64,000 nucleotides of DNA, from assembly GCF_020523985.1 (NCBI RefSeq), contig NZ_JAIVKM010000004.1, forward strand, positions 1 to 64,000, given 5' to 3'. The position numbers were made by a program, and so were the translations under genes. The DNA comes from Mangrovibacter yixingensis. GTDB taxonomy: Bacteria > Pseudomonadota > Gammaproteobacteria > Enterobacterales > Enterobacteriaceae. Positions within the stretch are counted from its first letter, which is position 1. The number at the start of each line of letters is the position of its first letter. Shown one piece after another: positions 32,546 through 43,305 of the stretch. A model generated the notes under the pieces. It did not search any database, was not told where the DNA came from, and worked only from the letters and a program-made list of their open reading frames with translations.

Positions 32546-33042
32546 TTATACTGCTCCAGAAGTTCCGGGATAGCCTCAGGTGTGAGATGGCTGTGGGTAT
32601 CCTCATCAATCATCATGGTCGGCCCTTTGTCGCAGTTACCCAGACAGCAGGTCGGCAGCAGTGTAAAACGGCCATCGAACGTGGTTTGGCCCGGTTTGAT
32701 TTCCAGATGTTTTTCAATGGCAGACTGAATACCCTGGTAACCCGTGATATGGCACACCACGCTATCGCAATAGCGAATAACATGGCGGCCAACAGGCTGG
32801 CGGAAGATTTGGCTGTAGAATGTCGCCACACCTTCAACATCACTGGCAGGAATACCCAGCAATTCAGCGATTTCGCCAATTGCGCCATCTGGCACCCAGC
32901 CACGTTGTTTCTGGACGATTTTCAGCGCTTCAATGGACGCCGCACGCGGGTCTTCATAGTGATGCTTTTCGTGCTCAATCGCCTCACGCTCTGCGGCACT
33001 CAGTGCAAAGTCACCCGTTTGGGGTTGTTGATTATCGTGCAT
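32542..33042 (-). CDS. nuoE: NADH-quinone oxidoreductase subunit E
   Basis: Thioredoxin-fold subunit of 166 residues that binds the off-pathway [2Fe-2S] cluster N1a next to the FMN. Cluster cysteines are visible in YCDSVVCHI and [14 protein letters not shown]. It is separated from nuoCD by 2 nt and overlaps nuoF by 4 nt. Confidence 0.97.
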   Translation of the reverse strand: MHDNQQPQTGDFALSAAEREAIEHEKHHYEDPRAASIEALKIVQKQRGWVPDGAIGEIAELLGIPASDVEGVATFYSQIFRQPVGRHVIRYCDSVVCHITGYQGIQSAIEKHLEIKPGQTTFDGRFTLLPTCCLGNCDKGPTMMIDEDTHSHLTPEAIPELLEQYK

Positions 33043-33044
33043 AA

Positions 33045-34856
33045 TTAGCGGTCCACATCTGACATAACAAAATCGATACTCCCCAGATACACAATCAGGT
33101 CGGAAACCAGACTGCCGCGGATAACCGACGGGATCTGTTGCAAGTGTGCAAAACTTGGCGTACGTACGCGAGTACGGTAGCTCATCGTGCTGCCATCACT
33201 TGTCAGGTAGTAACTGTTTATCCCCTTCGTTGCTTCGATCATCTGGAAGGATTCATTGGCCGGCATAACCGGGCCCCAAGAGACCTGCAGGAAGTGGGTG
33301 ATCAGGGTTTCGATATGTTGCAACGTGCGCTCTTTTGGCGGCGGTGTTGTCAGCGGGTGATCCGCTTTAAACGGCCCTTCCGGCATGTTGTTCAGGCACT
33401 GTTCCAGAATGCGCAGACTCTGGCGCAACTCTTCGACTTTGAGCATGACACGGGTATAGCAATCACTCACGCCACCACCAACCGGAACTTCAAAGTCGAA
33501 GTTTTCGTATCCGGAGTAAGGGCGGGCTTTACGCACATCGAAATCAATACCGGTAGCACGTAACCCGGCACCGGTTGTGCCCCAGGCCAGTGCTTCTTTC
33601 GCACCGTAGGCCGCAACCCCCTGCGAACGCCCTTTCAGGATGGTGTTACGCAACGCGGCTTTTTCATAGCTGGCCAGGCGTTTTGGCATCCAGTCGAGGA
33701 ATTCACGCAGTAAACGATCCCAGCCGCGTGGCAGGTCGTGCGCCACACCGCCAATACGGAACCAGGCCGGGTGCATACGGAAACCAGTAATCGCTTCAAC
33801 CAGATCGTAGATTTTCTGGCGGTCAGTAAAGGCGAAGAACACCGGCGTCATCGCACCCACGTCCTGAATAAACGTGGAGATATACAGTAAGTGGCTGTTA
33901 ATGCGGAACAGCTCAGACAGCATAACGCGAATCACGTTAACGCGGTCAGGTACCGTAATACCGGCAAGTTTTTCTACTGCCAGCACATAAGGCATTTCGT
34001 TAACACAACCGCCCAGGTATTCAATACGGTCGGTGTAGGGAATGTAGCTGTGCCATGACTGACGTTCACCCATTTTTTCCGCACCGCGGTGGTGGTAACC
34101 AATGTCAGGAACACAGTTAACGATTTCTTCGCCATCGAGCTGCAAAATAATGCGGAACGCACCATGCGCAGATGGGTGGTTCGGCCCGAGGTTCAGGAAC
34201 ATGAAATCTTCATTTTCCGTGCCGCGCTTCATTCCCCACTCTTCGGGTTTGAAGGTCAGCGCTTCCATTTCCAGGTCTTCTTTCTGTTTGGTCAGTTCAA
34301 ACGGATCAAACTCGGTCGCACGAGCCGGGTAATCTTTACGCAGCGGGTGACCAGACCAGGTTGGTGGCATCAGAATACGGCGCAGGTTTGGGTGACCGCT
34401 GAAGGTTATCCCAAACATTTCCCAGGTTTCCCGTTCATACCAGTTGGCATTCGGGAACAGGCTGGTGAATGTAGGCACCGTCATATCATTTTCCACCAGC
34501 GCAACTTTCAACATGATGTCGCGGTTACGATCAATGGAAATTAAGTGATAGAAAACGGAGAAATCAGCAGCAGGCAAGCCTTCACGATGGGTTCTGAGGC
34601 GCTCATCCATGCCATGCAGATCAAACAGCATGACATAAGGTTGAGGCAGTTTTTTCAGGAAATCGCCAACTTCCAGTAACTGTTCACGCTTCACCCAAAC
34701 TACCGGTACACCGGTACGTGTTGCCTGCACAGTAAAAGCATCTGGCCCAAAACGGTTACGCAATTCGCCAATGACCGGATCATCCAAGTGATCCCTGGTT
34801 TGCCAGACGGGTAAAACCGCCTCTTGCGTGGTTAAATCGGTCATATTGTTCACCAT
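33045..34856 (-). CDS. nuoCD: NADH-quinone oxidoreductase fused subunit C/D
   Basis: Fusion of the NuoC (30-kDa) and NuoD (49-kDa) peripheral-arm subunits, 603 residues (E. coli about 600). Residues up to about 200 form the NuoC part ([29 protein letters not shown]); the rest is NuoD with the quinone-site segment [14 protein letters not shown] and the C-terminal [12 protein letters not shown]. The fusion is normal for enterobacteria. An extra stretch after MTDLTTQE makes it slightly longer than the E. coli protein. Confidence 0.97.
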   Translation of the reverse strand: MVNNMTDLTTQEAVLPVWQTRDHLDDPVIGELRNRFGPDAFTVQATRTGVPVVWVKREQLLEVGDFLKKLPQPYVMLFDLHGMDERLRTHREGLPAADFSVFYHLISIDRNRDIMLKVALVENDMTVPTFTSLFPNANWYERETWEMFGITFSGHPNLRRILMPPTWSGHPLRKDYPARATEFDPFELTKQKEDLEMEALTFKPEEWGMKRGTENEDFMFLNLGPNHPSAHGAFRIILQLDGEEIVNCVPDIGYHHRGAEKMGERQSWHSYIPYTDRIEYLGGCVNEMPYVLAVEKLAGITVPDRVNVIRVMLSELFRINSHLLYISTFIQDVGAMTPVFFAFTDRQKIYDLVEAITGFRMHPAWFRIGGVAHDLPRGWDRLLREFLDWMPKRLASYEKAALRNTILKGRSQGVAAYGAKEALAWGTTGAGLRATGIDFDVRKARPYSGYENFDFEVPVGGGVSDCYTRVMLKVEELRQSLRILEQCLNNMPEGPFKADHPLTTPPPKERTLQHIETLITHFLQVSWGPVMPANESFQMIEATKGINSYYLTSDGSTMSYRTRVRTPSFAHLQQIPSVIRGSLVSDLIVYLGSIDFVMSDVDR

Positions 34857-34940
34857 TGCAAATGGTTTTTTGGTGACCGAAATGTGGCGTTGCGCTATTA
34901 ATTATTGATATGCAAGTAAATGCCACATTTCGCTGTTCTT

Positions 34941-35615
34941 TTAAATTTCGTCCGGTGTACGCAGGTTTTTCACCGCAATACGCTCACCGCGTTTGCGTTC
35001 ACGCTCAGATTGCATATTCGCGCGATAAACACCCTGGTCACCAACAACCCAGGACAGTGGGCGGCGTTCTTTTCCAATGGACTCCTGCAACAGCATCAGT
35101 GCCTGCATGTAGGCTTCAGGACGCGGCGGGCAACCCGGAATATACACATCGACGGGCAAAAATTTATCCACGCCCTGCACTACCGAGTAAATATCGTACA
35201 TGCCACCAGAGTTGGCGCAGGCTCCCATGGAGATAACCCATTTGGGTTCGAGCATTTGGTCATACAGGCGTTGAATAACCGGTGCCATTTTAGTGAAGCA
35301 GGTACCAGCCACCACCATCAGGTCCGCCTGGCGAGGAGAAGCACGTAATACTTCCGCCCCGAAACGCGCAACGTCATGCACAGCGGTGAAAGAGGTCACC
35401 ATTTCTACATAACAGCAGGAAAGGCCAAAGTTATACGGCCAAATTGAGTTTTTACGCCCCCAGTTGACCATGTCGTGCAATGCATTTTCCAGTTTGCCCA
35501 GATAGACACTGCGATGAACATGTTGCTCCAGGGGATCAGTTACAATCTCCTGTTTTTGAAGGGGGTAACGGTCGTTCTCACCGTTGGGATCTATGCGGGT
35601 GAGCGTATAATCCAT
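34941..35615 (-). CDS. nuoB: NADH-quinone oxidoreductase subunit B
   Basis: Subunit carrying the terminal [4Fe-4S] cluster N2, which passes electrons to quinone. The 224 residues compare with 220 in E. coli. Ligands are the tandem cysteines in LSCCYVEM, plus those in [16 protein letters not shown] and IPGCPPRPE. It lies between nuoA (15-nt gap) and nuoCD (84-nt gap). Confidence 0.97.
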   Translation of the reverse strand: MDYTLTRIDPNGENDRYPLQKQEIVTDPLEQHVHRSVYLGKLENALHDMVNWGRKNSIWPYNFGLSCCYVEMVTSFTAVHDVARFGAEVLRASPRQADLMVVAGTCFTKMAPVIQRLYDQMLEPKWVISMGACANSGGMYDIYSVVQGVDKFLPVDVYIPGCPPRPEAYMQALMLLQESIGKERRPLSWVVGDQGVYRANMQSERERKRGERIAVKNLRTPDEI

Positions 35616-35630
35616 CTTATTGCCTCGCAG

Positions 35631-36071
35631 TTAGCGTTGACTAGTGTGGCTGTCAGTTTCCGGGTTAACCATCTGGCGACGGGAACGTGCAGGCGTCCAG
35701 TCCAGCGCGCCAATACGCACCAGATAAACCAGACCTGCCAGCAGCACTAAAATGAAAATGGCAGCCTCGACAAACCCCACCCATCCGCTCTCGCGAATCG
35801 AGGTTGACCAGGCATAAAGATAGAGTGCTTCAACATCAAAGATGACGAAGAACATGGCGACCAGATAGAACTTCGCTGAGAGGCGCAACCGGGCCGACCC
35901 AACGGAATCAATACCCGATTCGAACGGTGTATTTTTGTAACGGGCCCGGGCTCTGCCGCCCAGTAACCAGCCACCAACCAGCATAAAGGCGCACAGGCCT
36001 AATGCGACGATAAAGAAAATTGCGAATGCCCAGTGATGAGCGATGATTTCAGTGGATGTCGACATACTCAT
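35631..36071 (-). CDS. nuoA: NADH-quinone oxidoreductase subunit A
   Basis: Small membrane subunit with three helices, 146 residues (E. coli 147), and the first gene of the nuo operon. The conserved [19 protein letters not shown] loop lies at the arm junction, followed by [11 protein letters not shown] with the conserved acidic residues. The start MSMSTSTE matches E. coli exactly. A long upstream region separates it from lrhA. Confidence 0.96.
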   Translation of the reverse strand: MSMSTSTEIIAHHWAFAIFFIVALGLCAFMLVGGWLLGGRARARYKNTPFESGIDSVGSARLRLSAKFYLVAMFFVIFDVEALYLYAWSTSIRESGWVGFVEAAIFILVLLAGLVYLVRIGALDWTPARSRRQMVNPETDSHTSQR

Positions 36072-36674
36072 TGCTTACTCATCAAAAGTGGTAAACCAGC
36101 CTCTGCACAGGTTCACAGAGATTCACCACATCGATTCATGGGGAGGAACAGAAAACCCGACATCGGCCGCTATGATTTTCTTATGACCAGCCTGATGCTG
36201 TGGTTTTTTACTCCTTTTCATAACCTTTTGTCAACTTTAACAAAAGTATCATCACATTAGTTTACATTTAACTATAAGCATTAACATTTGGTGCTTAAGT
36301 AACTACTTTTCCCTGCTAACTGATGAATATTCATACTGTTGAATCGAGTCCGTTCATGATATGGCCTGCGATGTCCCTTTATTCTGGCAGGATTTTCGAG
36401 GGATTCCTCTCCCCAAGACTGAGTATTTTCTTGATCTGAGACACGCTTTTGTTAATTTAACCAATAAACCAGCAACAATACCCTGCCAATATTTAACATA
36501 GACCCAGATTTTGCTACCTGCACGAAACTATTTAATTTGAGCAAAAAACACACAACAGCCATGTTTTTATAATGGTTTTTATTAGCCGCTGCCAGGCCAG
36601 AAAAAAATGATGCGCAAAAAAAAAGCTTTCAAAGCAGAATTTGCCTTAAAAGCTTTTTATTACAAGGACGGATT
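36072..36674 (-). promoter_or_regulatory. nuo upstream regulatory region
   Basis: About 600 bp without a gene lies between lrhA and nuoA. It is AT-rich. Candidate features are GTTAATTTAACCAAT at 36451-36465, which resembles an ArcA-type element, and the perfect palindrome ATGAATATTCAT at 36323-36334. In E. coli the nuo operon has a similarly long leader controlled by ArcA, NarL, FNR and IHF. I could not place a promoter with confidence. The distal end holds the lrhA terminator. Confidence 0.45.
36616..36659 (-). terminator. Terminator of lrhA
   Basis: AAAAAGCTTT (36621-36630) pairs with AAAGCTTTTT (36650-36659) around a loop that itself can fold. On the minus strand it is followed by a long T-run (complement of 36616-36625). 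It lies 15 bp past the lrhA stop. Confidence 0.85.
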
Positions 36675-37607
36675 TTATTCAGGAAGAGAGTTATCCAGCC
36701 ACTGATTCTCTCTGGTAACCTGTTGTGTGTAGTGCCACGGGTCCTGGTAATCTTTGAGCGTACTGAACAGTGTGTGCACCAATTCATTCTGCTGTGAGGG
36801 GTTATAGCATAAGCTGTACTCAGTATCCGGCAATGCTGGCAAACCGTCTGTATCAACCAGCACCCGTAATTCCTGGCTCATCATCTCTACAGGTCTTGCG
36901 GTTACACCAAGCCCCGCTTTTACTGCTGCCCGCACCGCTGCTAATGTTGAAGCGACATAGGCAACACGATAATCGACTTGTGCATGATCAAGGTGTTTGA
37001 AAATCATATCCCGGTAAGGGCTGGGGTCATCGAGCACCACCAGTGGCACGGGTTCACCTTTAGGAAAAATAAAATCGGCCGAACAATACCAAAGTGTTGG
37101 TGAGCGCCGCATCACAAAAGATTCAGCCCATTCCGGTGCTGCGGTAGTCAGAATAAGATCCAGTTTCTGGCTATTCAGCATCTCAACGATATAAGGATTT
37201 CTTTTTACACAAATATCCAGAGTAAGTTTCGGATAAACCTGGCTTATTCTGCCCAGTAAAAATGACAGCAATGTGTCAGCCGATTCATCCGATGCTCCCA
37301 GCGAGAGATTCCCCTGAATATTACTGAATAACAGTGACATACAAGCTTCGTCATTAAAACGTAATATTTTACGTGCGTAGCCCAGGAGCTGAATACCATG
37401 TTCCGTCAGGAGTTTATTACGCCCGTGGCGGACAAATAATTCTTTGCCCACCAATTGTTCCAGGCGCTGCATCTGTTGGCTGACAGCGGATTGTGTACGC
37501 GAAACAGCTATAGCAGCCGCAGCAAAGGTATTTAAATCTGCTACGGCAACAAACGTCCTGAGAAGATCGAGGTCAAGGTTTAGTATCGTGCGAGTAGAAT
37601 TTATCAT
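36675..37607 (-). CDS. lrhA: LysR-type regulator LrhA
   Basis: LysR-family transcription regulator of 310 residues (E. coli 312); in E. coli it represses flagellar genes through flhDC and lowers RpoS. The N-terminal winged helix-turn-helix is nearly identical ([20 protein letters not shown] and [16 protein letters not shown]), followed by the effector domain with DESADTLL and [17 protein letters not shown]. The C-terminal 50 residues are more divergent than in other genes here. It sits upstream of nuo, as in E. coli, and has a long upstream region with a candidate RcsAB-type site. Confidence 0.94.
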   Translation of the reverse strand: MINSTRTILNLDLDLLRTFVAVADLNTFAAAAIAVSRTQSAVSQQMQRLEQLVGKELFVRHGRNKLLTEHGIQLLGYARKILRFNDEACMSLLFSNIQGNLSLGASDESADTLLSFLLGRISQVYPKLTLDICVKRNPYIVEMLNSQKLDLILTTAAPEWAESFVMRRSPTLWYCSADFIFPKGEPVPLVVLDDPSPYRDMIFKHLDHAQVDYRVAYVASTLAAVRAAVKAGLGVTARPVEMMSQELRVLVDTDGLPALPDTEYSLCYNPSQQNELVHTLFSTLKDYQDPWHYTQQVTRENQWLDNSLPE

Positions 37608-38712
37608 AATGATTCACTATTTGGGACCCATTAATGAGCTTCCCTTATCTATTGCTATGTGAGTGAAACAACAAAGCAATTCCATTTGAACGTGGCTTCC
37701 TGCCAGATAAAAACCCGTCAAGCTTTCACTTCGTAGTTATTTGTGTATTACGAATTTATGAAGCTATCACACTACGGGTAGTGGTAAGATTTTCCTACAC
37801 CTGCTTCAGGCGCTATTTTGCAATGCTTCCAGTACGTTTCGTTTTTACGACAAAGGTTCCATGTATGAATGCTCTTTCTGCATGGAGGCTGGCTAAATAA
37901 AACTGTCACATTAGCTTGCCACTGCTCACTGCGATTATACTGCCATACCAGGCTTAGCACCCTATACAACATACCGATCCCACAGTCATCGTACCAGTGG
38001 AAATAATTAAATAAAGGTAATGTTTGTAAAGGCAGTGCTGTATTCCCAGTCAAAACACAACGGTAAAAACTAAAGAGGCCTATAATTACCTGAGTGACTA
38101 ATCAAACAATAGAAAGACTTTTGCTGAATTCTATTTAGAGATCAACGCATTCATAATAATAATTGCCAATAATAACCAGATGAGTTCTTTTAACGCCTTT
38201 TCAAACAATAACCGTAACATATCCAGGTGTTTCTGATAAACAAGATTGAACCCAGCGTGATATCAATTAATTATAATGTGTCAGGCGATTGTGGCTAGTG
38301 AGGCGCGTTTTACGCGACTACGCTCAGGGATTGTTAATTACATACATTTCTATAGCGATTAATTAATTTCATTTAACTTTTTGTTTATCCATTTTCCACT
38401 ATTGCTGTTATTTGATAAACAAAAAACAACATTTACACAATTGTTATTTTTTATCGTTAAAATTTAAAACCATTTAAACAATAAATAACAGCATAAAATA
38501 CCAACAAAAACCCAATAAACCAAAATATAAAACTATATACAGCAATTCACATGCCACAATAAACCTGCCAAGATTATTATTTATCAATACGTTACATACA
38601 AAAAACTGCGTAACAGTGCACAACTGCCCTTCAAAAGTTCAACGCCGAAGAGTACATTGTCGCCAGCGGCCTTCCACGGCAGGAAGCGCCGAAAACAAAG
38701 TTAAGGTGTTCC
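37608..38712. promoter_or_regulatory. Long intergenic region between lrhA and alaA
   Basis: About 1.1 kb with no gene I can support, between divergent lrhA and alaA. It is markedly AT-rich, especially 38340-38600, which would suit H-NS binding. TAAGATTTTCCTA at 37785-37797 resembles an RcsAB box (consensus TaAGaatatTCctA) but is one base shorter; it lies about 180 bp upstream of the lrhA start. A 93-codon minus-strand frame at 37772-38053 has no recognisable features and is left out. In E. coli this spacer is also long (roughly 0.9 kb) and includes the long lrhA leader. Confidence 0.5.
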
Positions 38713-39930
38713 ATGTCCCCGATTATTGAAAAATCCAGTAAACTCGATAACGTCTGCTACGACATCCGTGGGCCTGTTCTCAAAGAAGCGAAACGCCTCG
38801 AAGAAGAAGGCAACAAAGTTCTCAAGCTTAACATTGGCAACCCTGCCCCATTTGGTTTTGAAGCGCCTGATGAAATATTGGTTGATGTTATCCGCAACCT
38901 TCCTACATCCCAGGGCTATTCAGATTCCAAAGGGCTTTATTCCGCCCGTAAAGCCATCATGCAGCACTACCAGCAGCGTGGAATGAGGGATGTCACTGTT
39001 GAAGATATCTATATTGGTAATGGGGTATCTGAGCTGATTGTTCAGTCAATGCAGGCATTACTGAACAGCGGCGATGAAATGCTGGTTCCAGCACCTGACT
39101 ACCCGCTCTGGACGGCAGCTGTCTCACTTTCCAGCGGCAAAGCGGTCCATTACCTGTGTGATGAATCTTCTGACTGGTTCCCGGACCTTGACGATATCCG
39201 CGCCAAAATCACTCCGCGGACACGCGGCATTGTGATTATTAACCCCAATAACCCGACGGGCGCTGTGTATTCACTGGATGTTCTCAAAGAAATCGTTGAG
39301 ATTGCCCGCCAGCATAATCTGGTTATCTTCGCCGATGAGATTTACGACAAAATTCTTTACGACGATGCACAACACCACTCTATAGCCGCACTGGCGCCGG
39401 ACCTGCTCACGGTCACCTTTAATGGGTTATCAAAAACCTACCGCGTAGCTGGGTTCCGCCAGGGCTGGATGGTGCTGAATGGCCCGAAAAAACACGCTAA
39501 AGGTTATATTGAAGGCCTGGAGATGCTGGCGTCAATGCGCCTGTGCGCTAACGTTCCGGCACAACACGCAATTCAGACCGCGCTGGGCGGATACCAGAGT
39601 ATTAGCGAGTTTATTGTTCCCGGTGGGCGTTTATATGAGCAACGCAACAGAGCGTGGGAATTAATTAACGATATTCCGGGTGTAAGTTGCGTTAAGCCAA
39701 ATGGCGCGCTGTATATGTTCCCGAAAATCGATGCAAAACGCTTTAATATCCACGATGACCAAAAAATGGTACTGGACTTCTTGTTACAAGAAAAAGTGCT
39801 GCTGGTTCAGGGAACCGCATTTAACTGGCCCTGGCCGGACCATGTGCGTATTGTCACCCTGCCGCGGGTAGATGAGCTGGAGCAGGCTGTTGAGAAGTTT
39901 GGCCGTTTTCTGGGCCATTACCACCAGTAA
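38713..39930 (+). CDS. alaA: Alanine aminotransferase AlaA
   Basis: PLP-dependent class I aminotransferase making alanine from pyruvate and glutamate; 405 residues, the same as E. coli AlaA (YfbQ), which it matches almost throughout. The PLP lysine is Lys241 in NGLSKTYRVAGFRQGW; the cofactor-binding Asn/Asp/Tyr are in NPNNPTGAVY and FADEIYDKI. The arginine that binds the substrate carboxylate is near the end, in DHVRIVTLP. yfbR follows after an 82-nt spacer containing a hairpin. Confidence 0.97.
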   Translation: MSPIIEKSSKLDNVCYDIRGPVLKEAKRLEEEGNKVLKLNIGNPAPFGFEAPDEILVDVIRNLPTSQGYSDSKGLYSARKAIMQHYQQRGMRDVTVEDIYIGNGVSELIVQSMQALLNSGDEMLVPAPDYPLWTAAVSLSSGKAVHYLCDESSDWFPDLDDIRAKITPRTRGIVIINPNNPTGAVYSLDVLKEIVEIARQHNLVIFADEIYDKILYDDAQHHSIAALAPDLLTVTFNGLSKTYRVAGFRQGWMVLNGPKKHAKGYIEGLEMLASMRLCANVPAQHAIQTALGGYQSISEFIVPGGRLYEQRNRAWELINDIPGVSCVKPNGALYMFPKIDAKRFNIHDDQKMVLDFLLQEKVLLVQGTAFNWPWPDHVRIVTLPRVDELEQAVEKFGRFLGHYHQ

Positions 39931-39973
39931 CCTCCACAAGCCAGAAAGCGTTGCATCTTCTGGTGTGCGGCGA

Positions 39974-40008
39974 CACAATGGCCTTCTTTTGTACAGAAGG
40001 TCATTGTG
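39974..40008 (+). other. Strong hairpin overlapping the yfbR ribosome binding site
   Basis: A 14-bp stem with one G·U pair (CACAATG-G-CCTTCT at 39974-39987 with AGAAGG-T-CATTGTG at 39995-40008) and a 7-nt loop lies just before the yfbR ATG at 40013. The only Shine-Dalgarno-like sequence, AGAAGG at 39995-40000, is buried in the right arm. No U-run follows. Confidence 0.6.
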
Positions 40009-40012
40009 AATC

Positions 40013-40612
40013 ATGAGCCAGAGCCATTTTTTTGCCCACCTCTCCCGCCTCAAGTTAATTAACCGCTGGCCGCTGATGCGCAATGTTCGCACCGAAAATG
40101 TGTCAGAGCACAGTTTGCAGGTTGCCATGGTGGCCCACGCACTGGCTGCTATCAAGAACCGTAAGTTCGGTGGAACGCTTAATCAAGAACGCGTTGCACT
40201 GCTGGCGATGTACCACGATGCCAGCGAAGTGCTGACCGGCGACCTGCCCACACCAGTAAAATATTTTAACTCGCAAATTGCCCATGAATATAAAGCGATA
40301 GAAAAAATCGCCCAGCAAAAACTACTGCAAATGATCCCGGATGAGTTGCAGGATATTTTTACCCCTTTACTAGACGAGCAATACTACAGCGATGATGAAA
40401 AACACATCGTCAAGCAAGCTGATGCGCTGTGTGCTTATCTGAAGTGCCTTGAAGAGCTTTCTGCCGGGAACAATGAATTTTTACTGGCGAAAGGCAGGCT
40501 CGAGAAGACGCTCAGTGAGCGCCACAGTGAAGAAATGGAATACTTTATGCGGGTTTTTGTACCCAGCTTTCATTTATCCCTTGATGAAATCAGCCAGGAT
40601 ACCCCGCTCTGA
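40013..40612 (+). CDS. yfbR: 5'-Deoxynucleotidase YfbR
   Basis: HD-domain phosphohydrolase that removes phosphate from deoxynucleoside 5'-monophosphates; 199 residues, as in E. coli. Metal ligands are visible as the histidine in [13 protein letters not shown] (about residue 33), the HD pair in MYHDASEV (about 68-69) and the aspartate in VKQADAL (about 137). The reaction belongs to nucleotide salvage and dUMP supply. Its ribosome binding site lies in a hairpin. Confidence 0.96.
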   Translation: MSQSHFFAHLSRLKLINRWPLMRNVRTENVSEHSLQVAMVAHALAAIKNRKFGGTLNQERVALLAMYHDASEVLTGDLPTPVKYFNSQIAHEYKAIEKIAQQKLLQMIPDELQDIFTPLLDEQYYSDDEKHIVKQADALCAYLKCLEELSAGNNEFLLAKGRLEKTLSERHSEEMEYFMRVFVPSFHLSLDEISQDTPL

Positions 40613-40626
40613 ATAGTGCGTTACAA

Positions 40627-40649
40627 CGCCCGGTAACAGCTACCGGGCG
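40627..40649. terminator. Hairpin between convergent yfbR and yfbS
   Basis: A perfect 9-bp stem, CGCCCGGTA at 40627-40635 with TACCGGGCG at 40641-40649, and a 5-nt loop. It lies between two convergent genes but lacks a strong U-tract on either side, so its terminator role is likely but not certain. Confidence 0.6.
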
Positions 40650-40661
40650 CAAAATTCGCCA

Positions 40662-42494
40662 TTAAAACGGAAATAGCACAGGCACAAGCACCACGCACAC
40701 CACCATGACCAGCAACGTAAAGGGAACCCCAATTTTCACAAAGTCACTGAACTGGTAGTTCCCCGGCCCTAATACCAGCGTATTCACTGGCGATGATACT
40801 GGCGTCATAAATGCTGCTGATGCAGCCATTGCCACAATCATGGCAAAAGGATACGGCGAAACCCCCATCGATTTGGCCGCAGCCAGCGCGATAGGTGCCA
40901 TCAGTACCGCTGTAGCCGTATTAGAGATAAATAACCCAATCGCTGCGCACATGACAAACAGACACACCAGCATAATATATGGCCCGTAGCCGCCCCCAAC
41001 TTCCATCAGGCCTTTCACAATCAAATCCACCCCGCCGGTTTTCTGTAAAGCCAGCGCGAATGGCATCATACCGACAATCAAAATAATGCTGGGCCAGTGA
41101 ATGGCTTTATAGGCGCTTTGTGCATCAATACAACGAAATTTCCCCATAAGCAGGCAGGCTATGATTGCAGCTATCGTGTTAGGGATTTCATCCGTCAGCA
41201 TCATGGCAACCATTAACGCCAGGCAAAAAATAGCATGAGGTGCCTGGCTGTGTGCGGGGGAAGCCACACTCTCTTCAACGGGTAAATTCAGCACCAGAAA
41301 ATCGCGTTTTTTCTGGCCAAGAATGCGAATCAGCTTCCAGTCGCCCACCACCAGCAAGATATCGCCCAACTGCACCGGCTCATCAAGAATATTACCTTCC
41401 ATTGCTTCTCCGCCACGCCGCAGGCCAACAACATTCAGCCCATAGCGTGAACGAAAGCCTATCTCCCGTATACTTTTTGCCGCCAGTTCTGATTCCGGCA
41501 ATAACGACACTTCAGCCATGCCGACATCCTGTGCCTGGTCAGAAAAATATTCGCCACGCAAAATCATGGGCTCCAGCATTTGCTCAGCACAAAACTGGCG
41601 CAGGTCGACATCAGAAGCAGACATATCTATCAGTAGGACATCACGGTCGCGAAGCTCCGTAACCCCATTAACGTTCACGATAACCCGGCGGAATTTACGC
41701 CAGCGTTCAACGCCAATAATATTGGCGCCATAGTGCTCACGCAGTTTTAAGTCATCCAGACGACGCCCCATAAGCGGAGATCCTGGGCGAATAGCCAGGC
41801 GACGAGCACGCCCGCTCAGCCGGTAATCTTTTATCAGGTCACGAAAGGTACGGCGCTTCCAGCGCTCTTTATCGCCGTCATCGCTTTCGCCACGAAACGC
41901 AAAGCGCACCAGTAGCATATAGAAGATACCCAGCACCAGCACAGCCAGGCCAATGGGCGTTACACTAAAAAACTGAAACCCCTGCAAGCCTTCGCGCAGT
42001 AGTTCACTGTTAATAACCAAATTTGGGGGAGTGGCGACTAACGTCATCATGCCGCTGATTAGGCCAGCAAATGCTAGTGGCATCATCAAACGGCTGGGGG
42101 GAATTTGCATACGACCGGAAACACTTAGTACGACCGGAATAAAAATTGCGACCACGCCAGTTGAGCTCATAAAAGCGCCCAGCCCGGTAACAGTGAGCAT
42201 CAGTAACACCAGCATTTTGGTTTCGCTGCTACCCGCCATTTTTACCAACCAGGCACCCAGAGCTGTAGCCACACCCGTGCGCACCAGGCCATCGCCAATA
42301 ATGAAAAGGGCTGCTATCAGGACCACGTTGGGGTCGCTGAAACCGGAGAGCGCTTCACTTATCGTCAACGTGCCGCTCAGCACAAAAGCAACGATAACCA
42401 ACAACGCCACCGCATCCATACGAATCTTCCCGGTGGCGAAGAAAAAAACAGCAAAGCCCAGTAAACAAACTACCCAAATCAGTTCGCTGTTCAC
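40662..42494 (-). CDS. yfbS: SLC13-type inner-membrane transporter YfbS with TrkA-C domains
   Basis: Polytopic inner-membrane protein of the divalent anion:sodium symporter/ArsB superfamily; substrate unknown. The GTG start at 42494 gives 610 residues, the E. coli length, with AAGGA 7 nt upstream; a frame opening 27 codons earlier is not supported. Two blocks of membrane helices (about residues 5-220 and 400-610) flank a cytosolic region with two TrkA-C domains ([16 protein letters not shown] and [19 protein letters not shown]-type segments), which usually bind regulatory ligands. It converges on yfbR. Confidence 0.93.
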   Translation of the reverse strand: MNSELIWVVCLLGFAVFFFATGKIRMDAVALLVIVAFVLSGTLTISEALSGFSDPNVVLIAALFIIGDGLVRTGVATALGAWLVKMAGSSETKMLVLLMLTVTGLGAFMSSTGVVAIFIPVVLSVSGRMQIPPSRLMMPLAFAGLISGMMTLVATPPNLVINSELLREGLQGFQFFSVTPIGLAVLVLGIFYMLLVRFAFRGESDDGDKERWKRRTFRDLIKDYRLSGRARRLAIRPGSPLMGRRLDDLKLREHYGANIIGVERWRKFRRVIVNVNGVTELRDRDVLLIDMSASDVDLRQFCAEQMLEPMILRGEYFSDQAQDVGMAEVSLLPESELAAKSIREIGFRSRYGLNVVGLRRGGEAMEGNILDEPVQLGDILLVVGDWKLIRILGQKKRDFLVLNLPVEESVASPAHSQAPHAIFCLALMVAMMLTDEIPNTIAAIIACLLMGKFRCIDAQSAYKAIHWPSIILIVGMMPFALALQKTGGVDLIVKGLMEVGGGYGPYIMLVCLFVMCAAIGLFISNTATAVLMAPIALAAAKSMGVSPYPFAMIVAMAASAAFMTPVSSPVNTLVLGPGNYQFSDFVKIGVPFTLLVMVVCVVLVPVLFPF

Positions 42495-42556
42495 AACCCA
42501 TCCTTGTTTGCTGAAGTGAAACGGATATTGCCAGTCCGCTGGCAATACATCAGTGT

Positions 42557-42589
42557 AAAAAAACGCCCGAAACAAGTTTCAGGCGTTTT
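42557..42589 (-). terminator. Terminator of hxpA (yfbT)
   Basis: AAAACGCC (42560-42567) pairs with GGCGTTTT (42582-42589), extended by GAAAC/GTTTC after one mismatch; a T-run follows on the minus strand. It lies between hxpA and yfbS. Confidence 0.85.
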
Positions 42590-42634
42590 AGTGTACAAAA
42601 GAAAAGTGCAAAAAATAGCGGGCTAAATCAGGGT

Positions 42635-43291
42635 TTAGCGTTGTTTTAACTCCACCACGCCAGGCGCGACAACCTCAACCACCAGTTGTTCAAGACTGGT
42701 CAGGCAAAAATCGACACTTTCAAGCCCTGGCGCATCGCCTGGTACATTGACAGCCGCCACATGGCAACCCGCAGCCAGACCGGATATCACCCCTGCTGCT
42801 GCATCTTCCACCACAAGGCATTCTGATGCGGGCAAACCGAGTAATTTAGCACCAAGTAAGTAAGGATCCGGCTCAGGCTTGCCTTTGCTCACTTGCTCTG
42901 CAGTAACAAATACCTTTGGTGTGGGCAAACCGGTTGCGTTATGGCGAACACTGGCAACGGGAACGGAACCTGATGTAACAATGGCCCAGGGGATTTCGTT
43001 AGCGTCTAAATACTCCAATAACGCAATGGCTCCTGGTAATGCCGTGATCCCTGTGGTATCCGACGCTTCTAGTGCTTCCAGCGCATAAAATTCCCGCTGA
43101 ATATCCTCTTCAGAAGCCCCTGCCATAAAATGCCGCAGTGAAGTAATTGCCTGTTTCCCGTGAATAAAATCGAGAATATCCTTATGTGGGATGGAAAACC
43201 TGTCGCCCCAACTACACCAGGCCCTTTCGACCGCGGGTAGTGAGTCAACCAGCGTACCATCCAAATCGAACAAAAATCCTTTACACTGCAC
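42635..43291 (-). CDS. hxpA: HAD-family sugar phosphatase HxpA (YfbT)
   Basis: Haloacid dehalogenase-type phosphatase acting on hexose and other sugar phosphates; 218 residues (E. coli YfbT 216). Motif I FDLDGTLVDS gives the nucleophile Asp9 and acid Asp11, motif II is IVTSGS, motif III the lysine in SKGKPEPDPY, and motif IV VVEDAAAG. It starts 14 nt after yfbU on the same strand. Confidence 0.94.
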   Translation of the reverse strand: MQCKGFLFDLDGTLVDSLPAVERAWCSWGDRFSIPHKDILDFIHGKQAITSLRHFMAGASEEDIQREFYALEALEASDTTGITALPGAIALLEYLDANEIPWAIVTSGSVPVASVRHNATGLPTPKVFVTAEQVSKGKPEPDPYLLGAKLLGLPASECLVVEDAAAGVISGLAAGCHVAAVNVPGDAPGLESVDFCLTSLEQLVVEVVAPGVVELKQR

Positions 43292-43305
43292 TACGGTTTC
43301 TCCTG

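Noticed and set aside
33045-34856. nuoCD fusion as a novelty
   Set aside because: Fused NuoCD is the normal state in E. coli and its relatives.
37772-38053. 93-codon minus-strand frame in the lrhA-alaA spacer
   Set aside because: Composition (many Trp, Tyr, Cys, His) and lack of a ribosome binding site suggest a chance frame in AT-rich DNA.
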